Position numbers and translations under genes: made by a program
NCBI GenBank assembly: GCA_031370485.1
Contig: JANMQK010000215.1
Span: 1 to 10,941, forward strand
DNA length: 10,941 nt
Reading direction: 5' to 3'
Origin: JANMQK01 sp031370485
GTDB taxonomy: Bacteria > Acidobacteriota > Polarisedimenticolia > Gp22-AA2
Notes under the pieces: generated by a model
The model's database searches: none
The model's input: only the letters and a program-made list of their open reading frames with translations
What the model was told of the DNA's origin: nothing
Part shown: one piece after another, positions 6,559 through 10,941 of the stretch
Layout: each line of letters starts with the position of its first letter
Numbering within the stretch: position 1 is the stretch's first letter

Positions 6559-8002
6559 TGCCGGCGCGCTCGAAAAGCCCCTTGAGCTCGAGCTTGTTGA
6601 CGGCGTTGTAGTAGGCCTCGTCGGCGTCGATGACGTTTCTTCGCACGAGGTCGTAAAGCGCGTCGCCCAGGGTGACCATGCCGCTCCCTTTCCCGGTCTG
6701 CATGATTGACGGGATCTGGAAGGTCTTTCCCTCGCGGATCAGGTTGCTCACGGCCGAATTGACCAGAAGGATCTCCAGGGCGGCGATCCGGCCTCCCGAC
6801 TTTTTCCGGCAGAGCGTCTGCGCGATGACCCCTTTCAGGCACTCGGAGAGCATCGTGCGCACCTGGTTCTGCCGGTCGGCCGGGAACTGGTCGATGGCCC
6901 GGTCGATCGTCGAAGGGGCGGTGTTCGTGTGCAGGGTCCCGAAGACGAGGTGCCCCGTCTCGGCGGTCTCGATGGCGATCGCGGTCGTCTCGAGGTCGCG
7001 CATCTCGCCGACCAGGACGATATCGGGGTCTTCGCGCAGCGCCGCGCGCAGGGCGGCCTTGAACCCCATCGTGTGCGATCCCACCTCGCGCTGGTTGATC
7101 AGCGCTTTGCGGGGAGGGTGGACGAACTCGATCGGGTCTTCGATCGTGATGATGTGCACGGGGCGCGTGCGGTTGATGTGATCGATCATCGCCGCAAGGG
7201 TCGTCGACTTGCCGGACCCGGTGGGACCGGTGACGAGCACCAGGCCCTTGTGCAGGTTGCATAGTTCGAGGACCTGCTTGGAGAGCCCCAGCTCCTCGAC
7301 CGTGGCGATCTTCGACGGGATGACCCGGAAGACCCCGCCCATGCCCTTGTGGTCGAGAAACACGTTGCAGCGGAAGCGCGCCACCTTTTCGATCTCGTAG
7401 GAGAAATCGGTGTCGTGCCTCTCCCTGAATTCCGCGAGCTTCCCCTCCGGCACGATCGGCATGATCATGGCGCACACCTGCTCGGCCGAGAGCGGCTTGA
7501 TCTCATCGAGCTTGACGATGTCGCCGTGCTTGCGGAACATCGGTGGATGCCCCGAGGAGAGGTGCAGGTCCGAACAATCCTCCTTGACCATCCTGTGGAA
7601 CAGCGCGTCGATGTTTGGCGCCGGCCCGTCCAGGACCGCCGCGACGGCCGCCGGACCGTCGGTGGCCGTCACCGGGTGCTCGGTGGCGTCCCGCACATCG
7701 TCGGTCGCGGGCGCCGCCTCGAGCCGCAGCGTGGCCCCGTTGCGGACGAACCGGACCTGCACGCTGCCGTTCGGAGACGCGTAGGAGAATTCCCGGTCGC
7801 CCTCTGCTCCGATCTCCTCGGCCAGATCCGCGGGCGCGATCTCCTCCACCAGCGCCTGGATCTGCGCCGACGTGACCGGCTGCGGCCCCGCCGGCCGTCG
7901 TTTCTGGGCGACGACGAACACGACGCGCTCTCCCGAGGCGAGGATGACGCGCTCGGCGCGGTTCTGGGACATGGCCTGGAGGAACTTGTCAATGCGGGCC
8001 AA
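6539..8002 (-). CDS. pilT: PilT-type type IV pilus retraction ATPase with extra N-terminal domain
   Basis: 487-residue secretion-type hexameric ATPase, the motor that disassembles type IV pili and drives twitching, acting at the inner-membrane pilus base. Residues about 130-487 are a complete PilT: N-terminal PAS-like domain (CSDLHLSSGHPPMFRKHGD, 143-161), Walker A GPTGSGKST at 259-267, Asp box TIEDPIEF at 286-293, Walker B/catalytic Glu in LVGEMRD (330-336, Glu333), His box GTLHTN at 355-360, and VSNLIREGK at 418-426, the counterpart of the AIRNLIRE retraction motif. The first 120 residues are additional and resemble a second, diverged PAS-like domain. Usual PilT is about 340-380 residues. 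The start is a TTG at 8002 with GGGAG eight bases upstream; the first ATG inside (codon 11) would cut into the repeat. The gene follows the 160-residue protein by 21 bases. Confidence 0.93.
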   Translation of the reverse strand: MARIDKFLQAMSQNRAERVILASGERVVFVVAQKRRPAGPQPVTSAQIQALVEEIAPADLAEEIGAEGDREFSYASPNGSVQVRFVRNGATLRLEAAPATDDVRDATEHPVTATDGPAAVAAVLDGPAPNIDALFHRMVKEDCSDLHLSSGHPPMFRKHGDIVKLDEIKPLSAEQVCAMIMPIVPEGKLAEFRERHDTDFSYEIEKVARFRCNVFLDHKGMGGVFRVIPSKIATVEELGLSKQVLELCNLHKGLVLVTGPTGSGKSTTLAAMIDHINRTRPVHIITIEDPIEFVHPPRKALINQREVGSHTMGFKAALRAALREDPDIVLVGEMRDLETTAIAIETAETGHLVFGTLHTNTAPSTIDRAIDQFPADRQNQVRTMLSECLKGVIAQTLCRKKSGGRIAALEILLVNSAVSNLIREGKTFQIPSIMQTGKGSGMVTLGDALYDLVRRNVIDADEAYYNAVNKLELKGLFERAGIKLKAA

Positions 8003-8023
8003 CGGCGCTTCTCCCGGGTCGCG

Positions 8024-8506
8024 TCAACAGGCGACGATGCTCACGATGCGTTGCTTGTTGATCAGGTGGACCAGACCCTCGTGTCGCAGTCTCAGGAAGC
8101 GATCCCCGGCGTTCAGGAAATCTTGCAGCCGCCTGCGATCCGCCGGCATCACGTATTCGACCGAGCCCCTGAGATGCCCCCCGCCCTCCAGCACGACTTC
8201 GACATCCTGGATTGTCGGCCCGCCCGGGCCGTCGCTGCCGGCCAGCACCCCCTCGACGTCCTCTTCGCACTCCTCGGGCACCGACACCACGGAGACCGCG
8301 TCGCGCTGGAGCAGAAGCACCTGCCCGTCCCCAGAAAGCGCGGGGAAAAACGACTCGATCCCGTTCAGCATGTCGCTCGGTCGTTCGAAGCCATCGTGGG
8401 ACTTCGCCTGCTCCGAGATATACAGGGTCAGCTCGGCGGCAGGCCTGCCGGCGACTGTCACCGCGGCCTTAAGCTCACGCTTTGGTACACGATACACGTC
8501 GGTCAA
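8024..8506 (-). CDS. Unrecognised two-repeat protein, co-transcribed with pilT
   Basis: 160-residue acidic protein, not recognised. No signal peptide, membrane segment or Cys motif. The two halves look alike: residues about 14-76 and 99-160 each hold a beta-rich start, a D-x-L-N turn (DMLN at 45-48, DFLN at 129-132), an aromatic strand (FFPAL, RFLRL) and a VSxV ending (VSVV, VSIV). This suggests tandem duplication of a roughly 60-residue domain with pseudo-twofold symmetry, as expected for an adaptor or ligand-binding module. The TTG at 8506 was chosen because GGAG lies eight bases upstream; a TTG at 8530 in the same frame lacks a well-spaced ribosome site. It lies 21 bases before pilT on the same strand, so a role in pilus control or assembly is a reasonable guess from location alone. 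Confidence 0.75.
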   Translation of the reverse strand: MTDVYRVPKRELKAAVTVAGRPAAELTLYISEQAKSHDGFERPSDMLNGIESFFPALSGDGQVLLLQRDAVSVVSVPEECEEDVEGVLAGSDGPGGPTIQDVEVVLEGGGHLRGSVEYVMPADRRRLQDFLNAGDRFLRLRHEGLVHLINKQRIVSIVAC

Positions 8507-8535
8507 GAGATCGGCTCCGCAAGCGACCAATCCCT

Positions 8536-8565
8536 AAAATTGTGCCTCGACCCCGCACAAGTCAA
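8536..8565 (-). promoter_or_regulatory. Possible promoter of the two-repeat protein-pilT operon
   Basis: On the minus strand TTGACT (8565-8560) matches five of six bases of a sigma-70 -35 box. The best -10 candidate is AATTTT (8541-8536) after an 18-base spacer, a weak match. It lies about 30 bases before the chosen TTG start at 8506. The other bases of the gap 8507-8617 hold only the hairpin described separately. Tentative. Confidence 0.3.
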
Positions 8566-8587
8566 GGCGGGTGGGGGGGAAACAGCT

Positions 8588-8614
8588 GCAATCGGCGGAT
8601 AACCCGCGGATTGC
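8588..8614 (-). terminator. Hairpin just after vapC, possible weak terminator
   Basis: GCAATC-N-GCGG, a five-base loop, then CCGC-N-GATTGC: ten base pairs with one internal mismatch (8594 against 8608). It begins four bases beyond the vapC stop codon. On the minus strand it is followed by AGCTGTTTCCCC, which is not a proper U-tract, so it may be a Rho-dependent or attenuating stem rather than a classical terminator. It would separate vapBC from the downstream pilT operon. Confidence 0.45.
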
Positions 8615-8617
8615 CTG

Positions 8618-9013
8618 TTAAACGAGGCAGAGGCGAAGAGGAGTATGGCGGGCTATCTGCTTGAAGTCCGCGTCGGGGCTCAGGAGTTCTGCTCCAACGT
8701 CGAGGCATGTCTGGGCGATGACACAGTCCACGGCTCCACGCACCGTGACACCCTTGCGTCGGAGCCTGCGGAACAAGCGGGCTGCCCGCACGTGACAGCT
8801 CACCGTCGGGTGAATTATCGGGAGCGATAGGAGGACCTTCCGGGCTTGCTGGAACCCGGTATCGGTTCGGAATCCCTGGAGAACCTCCGTGACGATGATC
8901 GGAATCACTGACAGATCCTCCTCTCTCTCGAGGGCCTGGTCGAGGCGCGCCGCGTGAGGGGTCGCAACCCCGTTGAAGAAACCGGCCCAGGTATTCGAGT
9001 CAACGATGATCAT
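8618..9013 (-). CDS. vapC: VapC-family PIN-domain ribonuclease toxin
   Basis: 131-residue PIN-domain protein, the toxin of a type II toxin-antitoxin pair; such toxins are Mg-dependent RNases that cut tRNA or rRNA when the antitoxin is lost. Acidic catalytic residues are all present: Asp5 (MIIVDSNTW), Glu43 (VTEVLQGF), Asp96 (GAVDCVIAQ) and Asp114/Asp116 (LSPDADFKQIA). Length is normal and the frame is intact. The ATG at 9013 was chosen over longer versions because it overlaps the vapB stop in an ATGA and the fold begins there. The overlap suggests translational coupling, keeping toxin synthesis dependent on antitoxin translation. Assignment is strong; the RNA target cannot be read from the sequence. 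Confidence 0.94.
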   Translation of the reverse strand: MIIVDSNTWAGFFNGVATPHAARLDQALEREEDLSVIPIIVTEVLQGFRTDTGFQQARKVLLSLPIIHPTVSCHVRAARLFRRLRRKGVTVRGAVDCVIAQTCLDVGAELLSPDADFKQIARHTPLRLCLV

Positions 9014-9222
9014 CCCCTGGACGTGCGGGCAGAGCGCCAGGACTCGACGTCGCCTTCCCACTCGAGTTTGCCCCGAAGACGACGCATCGCGCGATACAGG
9101 CTGCCCTTCTGCACCAGACGCCGGAGAGCGATATCCACGGCCTCCCGCTTGGACTTGGCCCCGGTCAGGCGTCTGGCCGTCTCAACGAGATCGTCGTCAA
9201 TCTCGATGTTCGTTCGTCCCAT
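9010..9222 (-). CDS. vapB: VapB antitoxin
   Basis: 70-residue antitoxin of the VapB type common with PIN toxins. The N-terminal MGRTNIEIDDDLVETARRL is a ribbon-helix-helix-like DNA-binding segment, followed by the family's TGAKSKREAVDIALRRLV block (residues 20-37) and a toxin-binding tail containing GKLEWEGDVESWR (51-63). The tail's W-x-GD-x-E pattern is typical of this family. The ATG at 9222 has GGGGGAG seven bases upstream. The stop overlaps the vapC start. Together with VapC the protein should bind the inverted repeat at 9245-9273 and repress its own promoter. Confidence 0.93.
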   Translation of the reverse strand: MGRTNIEIDDDLVETARRLTGAKSKREAVDIALRRLVQKGSLYRAMRRLRGKLEWEGDVESWRSARTSRG

Positions 9223-9244
9223 GTTTGAACTCCCCCAAGAGTTG

Positions 9245-9273
9245 ATACACCAATATACGACCTCTTGGTGTAT
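9245..9273. promoter_or_regulatory. Inverted-repeat operator of vapBC
   Basis: ATACACCAA (9245-9253) and TTGGTGTAT (9265-9273) form perfect 9-bp inverted arms separated by 11 bases. The arms cover the -10 box and part of the spacer of the vapBC promoter, which is where VapBC complexes usually bind for autorepression. The centre-to-centre distance of 20 bases, two helical turns, suits two antitoxin dimers on one face. Confidence 0.7.
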
Positions 9274-9280
9274 ATCGCAA
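9252..9280 (-). promoter_or_regulatory. vapBC promoter
   Basis: Minus strand: TTGCGA (9280-9275) as -35 and TATATT (9257-9252) as -10, separated by exactly 17 bases. The predicted start lies near 9245, leaving a leader of about 23 bases that contains the GGGGGAG ribosome site of vapB. The region is clearly AT-richer than its surroundings. Confidence 0.65.
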
Positions 9281-9404
9281 GGTCGGACTATTCATGGTAG
9301 CAAGAGGGCCGTTTCCACGGTCGCGTGCACCATTGCCCGGGCAGCATGGACGGGGGCGCGAAGCAGTCTTGTTCGTGGTAGGTTGATCGGCATCAGGAGA
9401 TCCG

Positions 9405-10169
9405 ATGAATCGACGTGAAGCGCTCGGCAGGATCACGATTGGGACCATGGGCGTCGTCATGGCTCGAGGAGGACCGTCCATGGCACAAGAACCGGGCGCC
9501 CCTGCTCTGGGCACCCCTGCTCCGAGCGTCACGCCATCGGGAGCCGCCCGCGTGCCGCAGGGGCAGCACGCGGTGAAGCCCCTTCCCTTCGACCCGAAGA
9601 AACTTCGGGGGCTGTCGGAAAGGCTTCTGGTCTCGCACCACGACAACAACTATGCCGGCGCCGTGAAGAACCTCAACAAGGTCGAGGAGGAGCTGTCGCG
9701 GGTCACCGCCGACACGCCCGGGTTCATCGTCGGCGGCCTCAAGGAGCGGGAGCTCACGTTCACCAACTCGGCGGTCCTGCACGAGCTCTACTTCGGCAAC
9801 CTGGGGGGCGACGGCCGGGCCGTGGGGCCGATCCAGAAGGACCTCGCGAACGCCAGCGGGTCGTTCGCGCGCTGGGAAGAGAGGTTCCGGGCCACCGGCA
9901 TGAGTCTCGCCGGGGGAAGCGGCTGGACCGTTCTCGACCTCAATTTTCATACCGGGGACCTGCGCACCTACTGGTCCGGGAACCACACCCAAATGCCCGC
10001 CACCGGGATTCCGCTGCTGGTCATGGACATGTACGAGCACGCCTACCAGATGGATTACGGAGCCGCGGCGGCGAAGTACGTCGATGCGTTCTTCCAGAAC
10101 ATCAGCTGGGATGAAGTGAACCGGCGGCTTGAGCGCGCGCGCAAGGCCGCCGCCGCGCTCACCGCCTGA
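9405..10169 (+). CDS. sod: Exported Fe/Mn-family superoxide dismutase, divergent
   Basis: 254 residues. The N-terminus NRREALGRI followed by a short hydrophobic run and SMAQEP (25-30) resembles a Tat leader, so the enzyme probably acts in the periplasm or is a lipid-free secreted protein; a Pro/Ala/Ser/Thr-rich stretch to residue about 50 follows. The metal ligands can be placed as His78 (SHHDNNY), His126 (LHELYFGNL), Asp208 and His212 (VMDMYEHAY), with GSGWTVL at 171-177 also conserved. Against E. coli MnSOD remembered by the writer, His30 is replaced by Asn82, Tyr34 by Ala86, Gln146 probably by His194, and Trp169 by Tyr210. These surround the active site, so metal choice and activity may differ from standard enzymes. 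Start ATG has AGGAGA four bases upstream. The gene stands alone between vapBC and the metal-efflux genes. Confidence 0.88.
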   Translation: MNRREALGRITIGTMGVVMARGGPSMAQEPGAPALGTPAPSVTPSGAARVPQGQHAVKPLPFDPKKLRGLSERLLVSHHDNNYAGAVKNLNKVEEELSRVTADTPGFIVGGLKERELTFTNSAVLHELYFGNLGGDGRAVGPIQKDLANASGSFARWEERFRATGMSLAGGSGWTVLDLNFHTGDLRTYWSGNHTQMPATGIPLLVMDMYEHAYQMDYGAAAAKYVDAFFQNISWDEVNRRLERARKAAAALTA

Positions 10170-10235
10170 GCGCGCCCGCGCGTCCGCGCCTCCGGCTGCG
10201 GCGGAAGCCTGGACTGACGGCTCATGGGGCCTGAC

Positions 10236-10269
10236 GGCTCCAGGGACGAGAAGGCTCCAGGGACGAGAA
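10236..10269 (+). repeat. 17-bp tandem repeat between sod and the His-rich gene
   Basis: Two perfect head-to-tail copies of GGCTCCAGGGACGAGAA (10236-10252 and 10253-10269), followed by the first five bases of a third. A related 10-mer, CTGACGGCTC, occurs at 10214-10223 and 10231-10240. The array fills much of the 151-bp gap 10170-10320 and ends about 15 bases before the putative -35 of the next gene. It could be replication slippage or reiterated regulator sites. Confidence 0.7.
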
Positions 10270-10284
10270 GGCTCACGTGGCTCG

Positions 10285-10313
10285 TGGACTTGGCATCCCC
10301 CATACGCTATATT
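10285..10313 (+). promoter_or_regulatory. Putative promoter giving a leaderless transcript
   Basis: TGGACT (10285-10290), a four of six -35 match, 17 bases, then TATATT (10308-10313), a good -10. Transcription would start about seven bases later, at or next to the ATG at 10321. No Shine-Dalgarno sequence precedes that ATG, which agrees with a leaderless mRNA. Confidence 0.45.
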
Positions 10314-10320
10314 CCCGCGT

Positions 10321-10704
10321 ATGAACTTCGCGGCCCGGGCAGTTTCAGCGACGGCGGTGCTCGCCACGCTCCTGCTCCCATGGGCGGCGGGCGTGGTCCT
10401 CGTTGCGCATTTCGCCAGTGAAGGACACCACCATGCGCGGCCGGCCGCCCATGACGCCAGGGCCGTCGATCTGGTCGTGCACGGGCATCAGCACGAACCG
10501 GGCACCCCCCTGCATCAGCACACGCTCGTTATCTCGAAGCCGGCGGCGTCAACCACGAGGTTCTCTCTCATCCTGGAGCTGGCGACATTCGTACTCTCCG
10601 TACAGGCGCCCTCGAACCACGCCACGAGATCGATCGCCGCGCCTGCGGACCTTGCGCACGGCCCACCCTCCGTAACCGGCGCGTCCCCGATTCTCCGAAT
10701 CTGA
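10321..10704 (+). CDS. Small His-rich exported or membrane protein
   Basis: 127 residues, not assigned to a named family. Residues about 5-30 are a strong hydrophobic segment (TAVLATLLLPWAAGVVLVAH at 11-30) serving as signal or anchor. Residues 30-67 are rich in histidine, including GHHH (35-38), VHGHQH (53-58) and LHQH (64-67), about 11 His in 38 residues, suggesting binding of a transition metal such as Cu, Zn, Co or Ni. A second weaker hydrophobic stretch is at 81-95 (FSLILELATFVLSV), followed by a polar tail. The start ATG lacks a ribosome site and may be leaderless. It lies 87 bases upstream of a TolC/CzcC-like gene on the same strand; small His-rich proteins commonly accompany heavy-metal RND efflux operons, so a periplasmic metal sensor or chaperone role is inferred from context and composition. 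Confidence 0.72.
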   Translation: MNFAARAVSATAVLATLLLPWAAGVVLVAHFASEGHHHARPAAHDARAVDLVVHGHQHEPGTPLHQHTLVISKPAASTTRFSLILELATFVLSVQAPSNHATRSIAAPADLAHGPPSVTGASPILRI

Positions 10705-10791
10705 TCAACCCCGAGGCCTGAAAGCTTCGCACGGGGTCGCGGGCCGGTCTGCCGGCGCGGCCAATCCTGGGAACGATCACGGAGGATCATC

Positions 10792-10941
10792 ATGCATGGA
10801 CCGTTCATCACGGTCGTCCTGGTGCTTTTGCTGGCACCGGCCGCCCGTGCCCAGCAGGTCACGGAGGAGGAATTTCTCGCGGCGCTGGACGAGGGCCACG
10901 TCGCCGTCCGTTCGCTCACCGAGGGCCTCGCCCGCGCCGAG
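10792..10941 (+). CDS. TolC/CzcC-like outer-membrane efflux protein, N-terminus only
   Basis: Fifty codons are visible before the right edge. A signal peptide is clear (MHGPFITVVLVLLLAPAARA, cleavage after ARA at residue 20), followed by QQVTEEEFLAALDEGH, then VRSLTEGLARAE, the usual opening of outer-membrane efflux proteins in which the first helix starts after a 'leu-x-glu-ala' block. GGAGG sits six bases before the ATG. Coming directly after a His-rich protein, it is most likely the outer-membrane part of a CzcCBA/CusCBA-type metal exporter, with the membrane-fusion protein and RND pump expected beyond the edge. Because so little is visible, the family call is moderate and the substrate is inference. 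Confidence 0.65.
   Translation, partial: MHGPFITVVLVLLLAPAARAQQVTEEEFLAALDEGHVAVRSLTEGLARAE

Noticed and set aside
8536..8565. Sigma-54 type promoter before the pilT operon, since pilus genes often use it
   Set aside because: GGCAC is present but no GC-containing -12 element lies at the required 12-base distance.
7349..8602. 417-codon plus-strand open frame opposite pilT and its upstream gene
   Set aside because: Antisense to PilT with Walker motifs; sequence resembles a translated reverse complement (many Arg, His, Val, Leu) with no domain.
8618..9222. vapBC as part of a mobile island
   Set aside because: No transposase, integrase, tRNA end or flanking direct repeats seen on either side within the window; only the family's general mobility suggests it.
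9393..10367. 324-codon minus-strand open frame opposite sod
   Set aside because: The plus-strand frame has superoxide dismutase ligands in the right order and a good ribosome site; the antisense frame has nothing.
10705..10791. Riboswitch or metal-responsive leader before the czcC-like gene
   Set aside because: Only short GC-rich stems (for example GCCGG-TCTG-CCGGC at about 10743-10756) in an 87-bp gap; no recognisable aptamer pattern.

Overview
The window is GC-rich (roughly two thirds G+C by eye) and densely packed, with GTG and TTG starts, Shine-Dalgarno sites and 4-bp gene overlaps, so it is bacterial chromosome. A type IV pilus ATPase, leucyl/phenylalanyl-tRNA transferase, an acyl-CoA synthetase/ACP/acyltransferase fusion and an outer-membrane metal-efflux component point to a Gram-negative, high-GC phylum. 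Acidobacteriota or a neighbouring lineage would fit, but that is an inference from style and gene content, not a proof.

Layout. (1) Positions 1-5726, minus strand: a five-gene operon read leftwards, DUF4126 membrane protein > aat > acyl-CoA synthetase/ACP/PlsC fusion > pncA (nicotinamidase) > pncB (nicotinate phosphoribosyltransferase, cut by the left edge). Gaps run from a 4-bp overlap to 13 bp. The last two genes catalyse consecutive steps of NAD salvage; the fusion enzyme suggests fatty-acid recycling into phospholipid; aat marks proteins for N-degron proteolysis. A theme of recycling cell material is possible but is inference. (2) 5800-6558, plus strand: a glyoxalase II-like metallo-beta-lactamase-fold hydrolase with an extra C-terminal segment. 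(3) 6539-8506, minus strand: a PilT-type ATPase with what looks like a duplicated N-terminal domain, preceded by an unrecognised 160-residue protein that is itself made of two related halves. The PilT and hydrolase genes converge and overlap by 20 bp. (4) 8618-9280, minus strand: a vapBC toxin-antitoxin module with overlapping genes and a clear inverted-repeat operator lying on its promoter. (5) 9405-10169, plus strand: an exported Fe/Mn-family superoxide dismutase with a Tat-like leader and altered second-sphere residues. (6) 10321 to the right edge, plus strand: a small His-rich exported or membrane protein, possibly leaderless, followed by the start of a TolC/CzcC-like outer-membrane efflux protein, probably the beginning of a heavy-metal RND efflux operon.

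No tRNA, rRNA, CRISPR array or insertion sequence was seen. No gene-free stretch exceeds 300 bp; the longest (9223-9404) holds the vapBC control region and the sod leader. The least ordinary items are the tripartite lipid enzyme with a Gly in place of the Asp before its ACP serine, the two internally duplicated proteins at the pilT locus, and the unusual superoxide dismutase. No wholly new multi-gene system could be demonstrated.
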